From Streptomyces bambusae (lineage in GTDB: Bacteria > Actinomycetota > Actinomycetes > Streptomycetales > Streptomycetaceae), in contig NZ_JAJAUZ010000058.1 of assembly GCF_020532645.1 (NCBI RefSeq), forward strand, positions 1-43,125: a DNA stretch of 43,125 bases, given 5' to 3'. The translations under genes and the position numbers were made by a program. Positions 7,530 to 16,500 of the stretch are shown one piece after another. The notes under the pieces were generated by a model, which saw only the letters and a list, made by a program, of their open reading frames with translations, had not been told where the DNA came from and ran no database searches. Within the stretch, counting starts at the first letter, position 1. Each line of letters begins with the position of its first letter.

Positions 7530-7808
7530 TCAGGAGGAGAAGAGCATCCGGCCGAAGCCGCGCTGGTGACCGTGGCCGTGGTGACCGTGACCGTGGTGCT
7601 GCGGGGCACCCCAGGCCGGGGCCTGGCCGGCCGGGTAGGCGGGCGGCGCCGGCGGCGGCGGGACCTGGCCGTACTGGCCCTCCATGCGGGTCAGGGCCTC
7701 CAGCTCGCCGTAGTCCAGGAATATGCCGCGGCAGCCGCTGCACTGCTCGATCTGCACACCACTGCGGTTGTACGTGTGCATCATTGCGTGGCACTTCGGA
7801 CACTGCAT
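7530..7808 (-). CDS. TFIIB-type zinc ribbon protein
   Basis: A 92-residue protein. Residues 1-40 form a zinc ribbon with CPKC (residues 3-6) and CSGCRGIFLDYGELEAL (about 23-39), the zf-TFIIB pattern of small bacterial proteins. A Pro-rich linker follows, then a His/Gly-rich tail (HHGHGHHGHGH) that could bind metal, and a final FGRMLFSS. The ATG at 7808 is preceded by GAGGAG. The role is unknown; in bacteria these ribbons are found in small proteins of unclear function. It may be co-transcribed with the phosphotransferase gene upstream, 65 bases away. Confidence 0.82.
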   Translation of the reverse strand: MQCPKCHAMMHTYNRSGVQIEQCSGCRGIFLDYGELEALTRMEGQYGQVPPPPAPPAYPAGQAPAWGAPQHHGHGHHGHGHQRGFGRMLFSS

Positions 7809-7873
7809 GATCGGCTCACTCCTCGCCGTCGGACGTCGTCACCGGATGCATGCCCGGTGGCGTGGAGTTCACC

Positions 7874-8848
7874 CTACGACGCGGTCCCCCGGTCCAAGTC
7901 CGGCGGGAGTGTGCCGATTCGGGCACAGCTTTGCACCATCAGCTGCTCCACGTCGTCCAGTCCGCGGTCCTCCGCATGCGCCTTGGCAAGGGCCAGCGCG
8001 GCGGTCTGGACGGTCAGCGCCCGGGCGGCAACGTCGAGTTCCGGCCACGGGTCGGCACCCTCGGGGCCGGCCGCGGGCCCGCCGGCCCGGCGGTAGGCGG
8101 CCAGGAACCGCTCCCAGACCTCCGGGCCGAGCACCCCGCCCGCGTACCAGGCGGCGGGCCGGGCCAGGTCCCAGGCCGGGCTGCCGAGGCCGAGGTCGTC
8201 CACGTCGATCAGCAGCCACGGTCCGTCGGGGGCGGGGTGCCGGACCAGCTGGCCCAGGTGCAGGTCGCCGTGGCAGAGCACCGCGGACTGCGGCGCCGGG
8301 GCCTCCCCGCGGGCCCAGGCCGGCAGCCGGGCAGCCGCCGCCAGCACCACCGCGGCCTGCGGGTGCGGCCCCGCGGCCGCCATCCGGGACAGCGCCCGGG
8401 CCACCTTCGCCGGGCCGCGCATCGGCGGCACCGGGCCGGGCAGTACGGCCGCCGGCACCCGGTGCAGGCGGGCCAGCAGCCGGGCGGCGTCCTCCCAGGG
8501 CGCGGCCTCCGGACGCTCCGGGTCCACGGGCTGGCCGTGCGGCCACGCGGACACCGGGCGGCCCCGCAGCAGGGTGGTCAGGGCACCCTCCGGGGCGGTC
8601 ACGGCCAGCGGGGCCAGCAGGATGCCGTCGAGCGGTCCGGCGGCCGCGATCCGGATGCGGACGGAGAGGGCCGCATGGTCGCTGTCGCGGGCGTGGGCCT
8701 TGACGACCACCCCGCCGTTGCGGACGACCGTGCCGTCGGGCCGGTCGGCCAGCAGGATGTGCTGCCTGGGGACGCCGGGGCGCTCCCGGGGGCCGGCGGC
8801 GGCGGCCGGGACCGCCAGGGCGGCCAGCTCCGCGGCAAAGCGGTCCAT
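7874..8848 (-). CDS. APH-family phosphotransferase
   Basis: A 324-residue protein with the aminoglycoside phosphotransferase/kinase-like fold. The catalytic loop is CHGDLHLGQLV and the metal site is LLIDVDDLGLGSPAWDLA; in typical APH enzymes the loop reads HGDLHxxN, and here the Asn position is Gln. The N-terminal half carries the substrate-side lysine region (VVVKAHARDSDHAAL). Chromosomal relatives phosphorylate small metabolites, and resistance cannot be assumed. ATG at 8848 follows GGGGGAAC and gives the normal family length; longer starts read through noncoding DNA. Confidence 0.82.
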   Translation of the reverse strand: MDRFAAELAALAVPAAAAGPRERPGVPRQHILLADRPDGTVVRNGGVVVKAHARDSDHAALSVRIRIAAAGPLDGILLAPLAVTAPEGALTTLLRGRPVSAWPHGQPVDPERPEAAPWEDAARLLARLHRVPAAVLPGPVPPMRGPAKVARALSRMAAAGPHPQAAVVLAAAARLPAWARGEAPAPQSAVLCHGDLHLGQLVRHPAPDGPWLLIDVDDLGLGSPAWDLARPAAWYAGGVLGPEVWERFLAAYRRAGGPAAGPEGADPWPELDVAARALTVQTAALALAKAHAEDRGLDDVEQLMVQSCARIGTLPPDLDRGTAS

Positions 8849-8977
8849 GTGTTCCCCCAGGTCGTCGGGCCTGCAGGGATCGTACGCGCAGGGGTGCGGG
8901 GTGCGCCCGGCGTACGCGTCCCGGATGCGTCCGGACGCCGCAGCGGGGCCGGTCGGAGGCGGGCGGCCGGACACGCG

Positions 8978-9025
8978 AAAGGGTGCTGCCCGTACGACTC
9001 CCCAGTCGTACGGGCAGCACCCTTT
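8978..9025 (-). terminator. Very strong hairpin terminator
   Basis: A perfect 22-bp stem (8978-8999 with 9004-9025) with the loop CCCC, flanked by AAA and TTT. It lies 86 bases beyond the stop of the small membrane protein at 9111 and upstream of the phosphotransferase gene. It should act in either direction. Confidence 0.85.
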
Positions 9026-9110
9026 CCCTGCCGTCCGCAGCACCCCCGTCCCCACGGGGCCGATGGCCGATGTCCCGGCCCGGGCCGCTCTCCCGGGCCC
9101 GGAGCGCCGC

Positions 9111-9290
9111 TCAGCGCCCCAGCATCACGCCCACGGACGACGCCTGTGTGACCACCGCTTCCCAGCCGCCGAAGACGACCACGAGGAGGGTGGCGAGGGG
9201 GAGGACCATGGCGGCGGCCACCAGCGGGTGGCGCGGCGCGGTCTTGCCGCCCCGGGTGCGGACCAGTGTCCGGCCTGCCGTGAAGGCCAT
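9111..9290 (-). CDS. Small membrane protein, 59 residues
   Basis: A 59-residue protein starting MAFTAGRTLVRTRGGK. The N-terminus is basic, then PLVAAAMVLPLATLLVVVFGGWEAVV forms one transmembrane helix (about residues 22-47), and the tail TQASSVGVMLGR is short. GGGGAGTGGGGAC directly precedes the ATG at 9290, a strong ribosome binding site, which supports a real gene. It is isolated: a 22-bp terminator follows and a folded leader precedes it. I do not recognise the family; it resembles other small conserved actinobacterial membrane proteins only in general form. Confidence 0.75.
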   Translation of the reverse strand: MAFTAGRTLVRTRGGKTAPRHPLVAAAMVLPLATLLVVVFGGWEAVVTQASSVGVMLGR

Positions 9291-9327
9291 GTCCCCACTC
9301 CCCTTCGTACCGTGCGTGCAGTGGTGA

Positions 9328-9372
9328 GCGGCGGGTGGCTGACCTCGGGGGACGAGTGTGTCCACCCGCCGC
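9328..9372 (-). other. Inverted repeat in the leader of the 59-residue gene
   Basis: GCGGCGGGTGG (9328-9338) pairs perfectly with CCACCCGCCGC (9362-9372) across 23 bases. It lies 38-82 bases upstream of the ATG at 9290, so it would fold in the 5' leader of that transcript. Confidence 0.55.
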
Positions 9373-9401
9373 TTGTCTTCAACAGTAGGGCGGGGCGGGT
9401 T

Positions 9402-9457
9402 CCGGCACCTCATGCCTTCGTACCCTCTTCCGGGCCTCCGGGAGGATGAGGTGCCGG
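9402..9457. other. Inverted repeat with 12-bp arms
   Basis: CCGGCACCTCAT (9402-9413) pairs perfectly with ATGAGGTGCCGG (9446-9457) across 32 bases that contain an inner CCTCTTCCGGGCCTCCGG. It could be an operator or part of a folded transcript. Confidence 0.5.
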
Positions 9458-9919
9458 GGTCCGGCGTACTCCCCTGGGTGGAGACGGCGTCCCCGGGATG
9501 GGGGACTTCCCGGAGGGGAGACCGTCGGGCGGCCGCGGTGGGGGTCCGGAGGGGCGTGGACACGGGGTGGCACCGGAGGGGACACGGAGCGTGACTTCGA
9601 TCACTTCGGGCTCCCTCCGGGCCTGGCTCCGCGCTCCGCCGCGGGCCGGGTCGCGCCCGTCCGCTCCCCCCGCGCCCCTCCCCCGCCGTGGCGGCCGCCC
9701 GGGACGGCCGTGCGGCCCCAACGCCCTTGATCCCGGGGATTCTTGGTGGCCGGAACCCGGCGGGCGGCGGATCCGGCGGCCGGTTCTGACCAACCCTCAA
9801 GTGTCGTGCCCCGCACTGACAGTCGAATTCCCGGCCGAGGGCGCGGCCTCTGAGCACACATGGCGGATCGTCCGTAAGCTGTGCCACGTCAACAGGACGA
9901 CCGGGCACACGGGGTGGAC
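9458..9919. other. Intergenic stretch before the kinase gene
   Basis: About 460 bases without a gene I can support. Open frames here give Pro/Arg/Gly-rich sequence without motifs. The region must hold the promoter of the kinase gene; I see no clear -35/-10 pair. Confidence 0.5.
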
Positions 9920-11086
9920 ATGGCGATGATGCGGCTCCGGCGCGAGGACCCGCGTGTCGTCGGCTCGTTCAGGCTGCACCGGCGGCTCGGTGCGGGCGGC
10001 ATGGGCGTGGTCTACCTCGGTTCCGACCGCCGCGGGCAGCGCGTCGCGCTCAAGGTGATCCGGCCGGATCTGGCCGAGGACCAGGAGTTCCGTTCCCGGT
10101 TCGCCCGTGAGGTGCAGGCGGCGCGGCGGATCCGCGGCGGCTGCACGGCCCGGCTGGTCGCCGCCGACCTGGACGCGGAGCGGCCCTGGTTCGCCACGCA
10201 GTACGTGCCGGGCCCCTCGCTGCACGACAAGGTGGCCGAGGAGGGCCCGCTGTCGGCCGCGCAGATCGCCGCGATCGGGGCCGCGCTGGCCGAGGGCCTG
10301 GTCGCCGTCCACGAGGCCGGGGTCGTGCACCGGGACCTGAAGCCGTCCAACATCCTGCTGTCCCCGAAGGGGCCGCGGATCATCGACTTCGGCATCGCCT
10401 GGGCCACCGGTGCGAGCACCCTCACGCACGTCGGCACGGCGGTCGGCTCCCCCGGTTTCCTCGCCCCCGAGCAGGTGCGCGGCGCGGCGGTCACCCCGGC
10501 CACGGACGTCTTCGCGCTCGGCGCCACCCTCGCGTACGCGGCCACCGCCGACTCGCCCTTCGGGCACGGCAGTTCCGAGGTCATGCTGTACCGGGTGGTG
10601 CACGAGGAGCCGCAGCTGTACGGCGTGCCCGATGCGCTGGCGCCGCTGGTGCAGGCCTGTCTGGCCAAGGATCCGGAGGAGCGGCCCAGCACCCTGCAGC
10701 TGTCGATGCGGCTCAAGGAGATCGCGGCCCGTGAGGCGCAGGGGCTGACCGAGGTGCGGGCGCCGGCGCAGCGGGGCGGTCCGGAGCGGCCCAGTGGGCG
10801 GCTCGCGGAGCAGTACGCCCAGCAGCGGACGGAGCGGCGGACGTCGGGGACTCCGGCGCCGCGGCCGTCGCAGTCGCGGCCCGGTGGGCGGGCGGCGGCG
10901 CCTCGTGGCACGGGGGCGTCGCGTACGGGTTCCCGGACCGGGGGGCGGGTTGCTGCGCCGCGGACGACCGGGGCGGGGCGTCGGCCGGTGGGTCCGGACC
11001 GGCGGTTGCTCCGGCAGCGGCTGATCGTGTTCGTGGTGGTCACGCTGGTCGTTGCGCTGGGCATCGCGGCGGCGCAGAAGCTGTGA
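9920..11086 (+). CDS. Tail-anchored Ser/Thr protein kinase
   Basis: A 388-residue Hanks-type kinase. The glycine loop is RLGAGGMGVVYLGS, the ATP lysine is in VALKVI, the catalytic loop is VVHRDLKPSNILL, the metal motif is IIDFGIAW, and GSPGFLAPEQ forms the activation segment; all key residues are present (domain about residues 13-265). An Arg/Gly/Pro-rich linker follows (about 270-365), and LIVFVVVTLVVALGIAAAQKL ends the protein, so it is anchored by its C-terminus with almost nothing outside. It lacks PASTA or other sensor domains. ATG at 9920 sits behind GGGGTGGAC; the earlier in-frame ATG at 9881 lacks this site. Confidence 0.92.
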   Translation: MAMMRLRREDPRVVGSFRLHRRLGAGGMGVVYLGSDRRGQRVALKVIRPDLAEDQEFRSRFAREVQAARRIRGGCTARLVAADLDAERPWFATQYVPGPSLHDKVAEEGPLSAAQIAAIGAALAEGLVAVHEAGVVHRDLKPSNILLSPKGPRIIDFGIAWATGASTLTHVGTAVGSPGFLAPEQVRGAAVTPATDVFALGATLAYAATADSPFGHGSSEVMLYRVVHEEPQLYGVPDALAPLVQACLAKDPEERPSTLQLSMRLKEIAAREAQGLTEVRAPAQRGGPERPSGRLAEQYAQQRTERRTSGTPAPRPSQSRPGGRAAAPRGTGASRTGSRTGGRVAAPRTTGAGRRPVGPDRRLLRQRLIVFVVVTLVVALGIAAAQKL

Positions 11087-11151
11087 CCGGCGCGTCGGCG
11101 AAGCGCAAGGCTTCGCGGACGCCGCGCCTCGGAGGCCGGCGAGGCTTGATC

Positions 11152-11210
11152 TCGGGGCTCCGCCCCGTACCCCGGTCCTCAAACGCCGGACGGGCTGGAA
11201 TTGCCCCCCT
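11152..11210. repeat. Dispersed Streptomyces intergenic repeat, copy 2
   Basis: CGGGGCTCCGCCCCGTACCC is followed by CTCAAACGCCGGACGGGCTGG, the same block order as at 27-82. It lies between the kinase and the methyltransferase genes, which converge, and may act in termination through its GGGGC/GCCCC stem. Confidence 0.6.
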
Positions 11211-11237
11211 GCCCGGACCTCGGCTTCCCGCCCCCTC

Positions 11238-12047
11238 CTAGCGGGACGTGGCCACCGCGTAGAAGGCCACGGCGGCGGCTGCGCCCACGTTGAGGGAGTC
11301 GACGCCGTGGGCCATGGGGATGCGGACCCATTCGTCGGCGGCGCGGAGGGCTTGCGTGGAGAGGCCGTCGCCCTCGGCTCCCAGCATCAGGGCGACCCGT
11401 TCGAGGGTGTGCGGAGCCGCGTCGTCGATGGCGGAGGCCTTCTCGTGCGGCGTGAGGGCCAGCAGCTTGAAGCCGGCCTCGCGGACCGCCTCCAGGCCCT
11501 TCGGCCAGGCGTCCAGACGGGCGTACGGCACGGAGAAAACCGCACCCATCGAGACCTTGACCGACCGCCGGTAGAGCGGGTCGGCGCAGTCCGGGGAGAG
11601 CAGGACGGCGTCCATGCCGAGGGCGGCGGCGCTGCGGAAGATGGCGCCGATGTTGGTGTGGTCGTTGACCGACTCCATGATCACGACGCGGCGGGCCGTC
11701 GTGAGGAGTTCCTCGGCGGTCGGCAGCGGCTTGCGCTGCATGGAGGCGAGGGCCCCGCGGTGCACGTGGTAGCCGGTGACGCGCTCGGCGAGCTCCGGGC
11801 TCACGGCGTAGACCGGAGCCGGGAGCTCGTCGATGACGTCCTTCATGACGTCGACCCACTTCGCGGACAGCAGCATCGACCGCATCTCGTAGCCGGCGCT
11901 CTTGGCCCGTCTGATGACCTTCTCGCCCTCGGCGATGAACAGGCCTTCGGCGGGCTCGCGGCGGCGCCGGAGTTCGACGTCGGTCAGTCCCGTGTAGTCG
12001 CGCAGGCGCGGGTCGTCGGGGTCTTCGACGGTGATGAGATCAGCCAC
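11238..12047 (-). CDS. TrmH/SpoU-family RNA 2'-O-methyltransferase
   Basis: A 269-residue SPOUT methyltransferase. The N-terminal part (residues 1-105) is a substrate-binding domain with GLFIAEGEKVIRRA. The knotted SAM-binding domain follows with NDHTNIGAIFRSAAALGMDAVLL (motif 1), LALMLGAEGDGLS (motif 2, here VALMLGAEGDGLS) and IPMAHGVDSLNVGAAAAVAFY (motif 3), all intact. It probably methylates rRNA or tRNA ribose; members of the same family in Streptomyces include resistance enzymes, but nothing here supports that role. GTG at 12047 opens the conserved ADLITVEDPDDPRLRDY. Confidence 0.9.
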   Translation of the reverse strand: MADLITVEDPDDPRLRDYTGLTDVELRRRREPAEGLFIAEGEKVIRRAKSAGYEMRSMLLSAKWVDVMKDVIDELPAPVYAVSPELAERVTGYHVHRGALASMQRKPLPTAEELLTTARRVVIMESVNDHTNIGAIFRSAAALGMDAVLLSPDCADPLYRRSVKVSMGAVFSVPYARLDAWPKGLEAVREAGFKLLALTPHEKASAIDDAAPHTLERVALMLGAEGDGLSTQALRAADEWVRIPMAHGVDSLNVGAAAAVAFYAVATSR

Positions 12048-12130
12048 AGGGTGATACTGCCTTGTCCTGGGTGTGGTGCCAACGCCGGGAACGAGATCCG
12101 TTACCGGCGGTTACTGGGCCTGGTGCGGGC

Positions 12131-13360
12131 TCAGACAGCGATCGGCGGGATGCCGACGCCGACGACGTCACCGATCACGATGACGGCGGGCGGGCGGACG
12201 TCCTGCGCGCGGACCGTCTCGCCGACCGTGGCGAGGGTGGCGTCCACCCGGCGCTGCGCGGCGGTGGTGCCCTCCTGGACGACGGCGACGGGGGTCTCGG
12301 GGGGCCGGCCGCACTCGACGAGGCGGGCCGCGATCGCACCGATCTTGTCCACGCCCATGAGCACGACGAGGGTGCCGGTCAGCTTGGCCAGCGCGGCCCA
12401 GTCGACGAGCGAGCGCGGGTCGTCGGGGGCCACGTGCCCGCTGACGACGGTGAACTCGTGGGCGACGCCCCGGTGGGTGACAGGAATGCCGGCGGCGGAG
12501 GGCACCGAGATGGAGCTGGAGATGCCGGGGACGACGGTGCAGGCGATGCCCGCCTCGGCGAGCGCCTGCGCCTCCTCCATGCCGCGGCCGAAGACGTACG
12601 GGTCGCCGCCCTTGAGGCGGACCACGGCCTTGCCGGCCTTGGCGTGCTCGATCAGCGCGTTGTTGATGGCCTCCTGGGCCATGAACCGGCCGTACGGGAT
12701 CTTCGCCGCGTCGATGACCTCGACGTGCGGCGGCAGCTCGTCCAGCAGGTCACGGGGCCCGAGCCGGTCGGCGATCACCACGTCGGCCTCGGCGAGCAGG
12801 CGGCGGCCGCGGACCGTGATCAGGTCCGGGTCGCCGGGACCGCCGCCGACCAGGGCCACGCCCGGGTTGGACGGCCGGTCGCGGTGCGCGGGGGCGGCCA
12901 GCGAACCGTCGCGCAGGCCCTCGACGATGGCGTCGCGCACGGAGGCGGAGCGGCGCGGGTCGTTGCCCGTGAGCACGGCGACGGTGACGCCCTCGCTGCG
13001 GCCGGTGGCCGGCGTCCAGGCGGTGGCCGCCTCGGCGTCGTCGCTGCGCACGCACCAGATGCGGCGGCGCTCGGCCTCCGCGGACACCCGGTCGTTGGCC
13101 TCCCGGTCACGGGTGGCGACCAGCACGTACCAGGCGCCGTCGAGGTCGCCGTCCTCGTAGCGGCGGCGCTCCCAGCGGATTTCGCCGGTCTCGGCCATGA
13201 CGTCCACGGACGGGGTGGCGGACGGGGAGATCAGCAGGACGTCGGCGCCGGCCGCGACCAGGGCGGGCAGACGGCGCTGGGCGACCTGGCCGCCGCCGAT
13301 GACGACGACACGGCGGCCGGTGAGGCGCAGACCGACGGGGTAGGCGGTGTGTTCGGCCAT
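12131..13360 (-). CDS. cobA: Siroheme/precorrin-2 synthase fusion (CysG-like)
   Basis: A 409-residue fusion. Residues 1-160 form the precorrin-2 dehydrogenase/ferrochelatase part with the NAD loop VVVIGGGQVAQRRL. Residues 165-405 form the uroporphyrinogen-III C-methyltransferase with VALVGGGPGDPDLITVRG, VVRLKGGDPYVFGRG and PGISSSISVPSAAGIPVTHR. The methyltransferase makes precorrin-2 from uroporphyrinogen III with two SAM; the N-terminal part can lead to siroheme. The gene could be named cysG as well as cobA; because corrin genes lie upstream I place it in B12 supply, but a role in sulfite or nitrite reductase cofactor synthesis is equally possible. ATG at 13360 follows CAGGAG. Confidence 0.92.
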   Translation of the reverse strand: MAEHTAYPVGLRLTGRRVVVIGGGQVAQRRLPALVAAGADVLLISPSATPSVDVMAETGEIRWERRRYEDGDLDGAWYVLVATRDREANDRVSAEAERRRIWCVRSDDAEAATAWTPATGRSEGVTVAVLTGNDPRRSASVRDAIVEGLRDGSLAAPAHRDRPSNPGVALVGGGPGDPDLITVRGRRLLAEADVVIADRLGPRDLLDELPPHVEVIDAAKIPYGRFMAQEAINNALIEHAKAGKAVVRLKGGDPYVFGRGMEEAQALAEAGIACTVVPGISSSISVPSAAGIPVTHRGVAHEFTVVSGHVAPDDPRSLVDWAALAKLTGTLVVLMGVDKIGAIAARLVECGRPPETPVAVVQEGTTAAQRRVDATLATVGETVRAQDVRPPAVIVIGDVVGVGIPPIAV

Positions 13361-13481
13361 GGCGGTGTGGCTCCTGGTGCGGCGGGGCTGCGCCGCTGCT
13401 GCGCTGGAGCGGCCTGTCTTTGACGTGCGGTTTTGTTGGTGCAGGGTCCACGATACGGCGGGGCGGGGCAGGGCTGGAAGA

Positions 13482-13525
13482 TCGGGGTTCCGCCCCGGAC
13501 ACTGCGCCTCTCGAACGCCCCCGGC
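13482..13525. repeat. Dispersed Streptomyces intergenic repeat, copy 3 (degenerate)
   Basis: ATCGGGGTTCCGCCCCGGAC followed by CGCCTCTCGAACGCC has the same block order as copies 1 and 2 with several substitutions. It lies between cobA and the bluB-cobT fusion. Confidence 0.45.
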
Positions 13526-13595
13526 CCCAGGGGACTGGGAGGTGCCCCCTGGGCGGGGCCGGACGTCGCTGCGCGGCATCCGGCCCTGCCGGCGC

Positions 13596-16500
13596 CTACT
13601 TCTCCGTCACGCCTGCCGAGTCGAAGGTGGCCACCTCGTGCATGGCGCGGGCGGCGCTCTGGACCAGGGGGAGGGCCAGGAGGGCGCCGGTGCCTTCGCC
13701 GAGCCGGAGGTCGAGGTCGACCAGGGGGCGCAGGCCCAGCTTGGTCAGCGCGGCCACGTGGCCCGGCTCGGCGCTGCGGTGGCCCGCGATGCACGCCGAC
13801 AGGGACTCGGGGGCGATGGCGCGGGCGACCAGGGCCGCGGCGCCGGCGCTGACGCCGTCCAGGATGACCGGGGTGCGCAGCGAAGCGCCGCCGAGCAGCA
13901 GGCCGACGATGGCCGCGTGCTCCAGGCCGCCGATGGCGGCGAGGACGCCGATCGGGTCGGACGGGTCGGGCTGGTGGAGTTCCAGCGCCCGGCGGACGAC
14001 CTCGATCTTGTGGGTGTGGGTCTCGTCGTTGATGCCGGTGCCGCGGCCGGTGACCTCGGCCGGGTCGGTGTCCGTGAACACGGAGATCAGGGCGGCGGAC
14101 ACGGTGGTGTTCGCGATGCCCATCTCGCCGGTCAGCAGCGCCTTGTTTCCGGCGGCGACCAGGTCGCGGGCGGTCTCGATGCCGACCTCGATGGCGGCGA
14201 TCGCCTCCTCGCGGGTCATGGCCGGACCGGTGGTCAGGTCGGCGGTGCCGGCCCGGACCTTGCGCGGCAGCAGGCCCGGGGTGGCCGGGAGTTCGCCGGC
14301 GACGCCCACGTCGACGACGCAGACCTCGGCGCCGACCTGGTTGGCGAAGGCGTTGCAGACCGCGCCGCCGCCGAGGAAGTTGGCGACCATCTGCGAGGTC
14401 ACCTCCTGCGGCCACGGGGTGACGCCCTGGGCGTGCACGCCGTGGTCGCCGGCGAAGATCGCAACGGCGGCCGGCTCGGGGATCGGCGGCGGGCAGACCC
14501 GGGACAGGCCGGACAGCTGGGCGGAGATGATCTCCAGCATGCCGAGGGCACCGGCCGGCTTGGTCATGCGCTTCTGGCGCTCCCAGGCCTCGCCGAGGGC
14601 CTTGGCGTCGAGCGGGCGGATGCCGGCGACGGTCTCGGCGAGCAGGTCGTGCGGCTCCTCGCCGGGCAGGGCGCGGCGGCCGTACGTCTCCTCGTGGACG
14701 ACCCAGGACAGCGGGCGGCGCTTGGACCAGCCGGCCTGCATCAGCTCGGGCTCGTCGGGGAACTCGTCGACGTAGCCGACGCAGAGGTACGCGACGACCT
14801 CCAGGTGCTCGGGCAGGCCGAGGGCGCGGACCATCTCGCGCTCGTCGAAGAAGCTGACCCAGCCGACGCCGAGGCCTTCGGCGCGGGCGGCGAGCCAGAG
14901 GTTCTCGACGGCGAGGGCCGAGGAGTACGGGGCCATCTGCGGCTGGGTGTGCCGGCCGAGGGTGTGGCGGCCGCCGCGGGTGGGGTCGGCGGTGACGACG
15001 ATGTTGACCGGGGTGTCGAGGATGGCCTCGATCTTCAGTTCCTTGAACTGCTTGGCCCGGCCCTTGGGCAGCGACTTCGCGTACGCCTCGCGCTGGCGGG
15101 TGGCCAGCTCGTGCATGGTCCGGCGGGTCTCGGCGGACCGGATGACGACGAAGTCCCAGGGCTGCGAGTGCCCGACGCTCGGCGCGGTGTGCGCGGCTTC
15201 GAGGACGCGCAGCAGCACCTCGTGCGGGATCGGGTCGGTGCGGAAGCCGTTGCGGATGTCGCGGCGCTCGCGCATGACGCGCAGGACGGCCTCGCGCTCG
15301 GCGTCGGCGTACCCGGGGGCGGCGGGGCGGGGCTCGGCCTCGGGCTGCGGCTCCTCGCCCTCCGTGGCAGCGAGGGCGTCCTCCGGGGCGTCGGGGGCGG
15401 TCTCTTCGACGGCGGGCTGCTCCGCGGCAGGGCTCTCGGCGGCCGCGGGAAGCTCCTCGGCAGGGGCGTCCTGCGGGGACGGGGCCGCAACGGCCTCGGC
15501 GGCCGGCGCGGGCTCGGCGGCCGGCGGGGCCTCGGCCGCGGCGACGACGGCCTCGGCGGTCACGGCTTCGGGGACGACGGGCTCGGCGGGGGCGGGGTCT
15601 GCTGCGGGGGCCACGGCCTCGGGAGCGACGGCCTCGACGGGGGCCGCTTCCACGACGACGGGCTCGGAGGCCACGGGTTCTGCGGCGGGCTCGGCGGCGA
15701 CCGCCTCGGCCGGGGCTTCGGCGACCGCCTCGGCCACGACGGCCTCGGCGGGCTGGACCGGAGCGGCTTCGGCGCCGGGCGCCACGACCGGCTCGACGGC
15801 GACGGGGTCCACCGGGGCCACGGCCTCGGCGGCCGGCACGGCCACGGGCTCCGCGACGACGGCCTGTTCGGCGACCGGGACCTCGACGGCGGGCACCTCG
15901 GCGACCACGGCCCCGGCGACGGGAGCCTCGGCGGGCGCCTCTGCGACCGGCTCGACGACCACGGCCCCGGCGACGGCGACGGGCTCGGCCGGCACGGGGA
16001 CGGCCTCGGCGGCCGGCGCGGGCTGCTCGGCCGCCACCGGCTCCGCGACCGGCGCAGCCTCGGCCACGACGGGCTCCGGCTGGGGGACGACGGCCACGGG
16101 CTCCTCGGCCGCCACCGGCTCGGCGGCCGGTACGGCCTCGGGCGCGGGTACGGCCGCAGCGGCCTGCACCGGCTCGACGGCGACGGCCGTCTCGACCGGC
16201 GCGGGCTCGGCAGGAGCGGCCGGCACGGCCTCGGCGTTCACGACGGCCTCGGCGCTCTCGGCCGGCGCCTCGACGACCGCTTCGGCGACGACGGGCTCGG
16301 CGGCGGCCGGAACCGGCTCAGCGGCCACGACCGGCTCGGCCGCGACCTGTTCGGCCACGACCGGCTCGGCTGCCACCGGCTCAACCGGAACGAACCCCTC
16401 CGGCACGACCGTTTCTGCAGCGTCCGCCACCGGCTGCCCGGCCGGGGTCACCGGCACGGCCTGCCCGACCAGCGGGATCTGCGGCTGCGGTACGGGTGCC

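Noticed and set aside
7874..8848. Aminoglycoside resistance gene
   Set aside because: The fold is right, but the HGDLHxxN motif is altered and there is no antibiotic cluster nearby, so only a general phosphotransferase is called.
9498..9929. Coding frame in the gap before the kinase gene
   Set aside because: The Arg/Gly/Pro-rich product has no family feature, no ribosome binding site and runs into the kinase start in another frame.
11238..12047. Thiostrepton-type resistance methyltransferase
   Set aside because: The SPOUT motifs are shared by housekeeping rRNA and tRNA enzymes and nothing in the context points to resistance.
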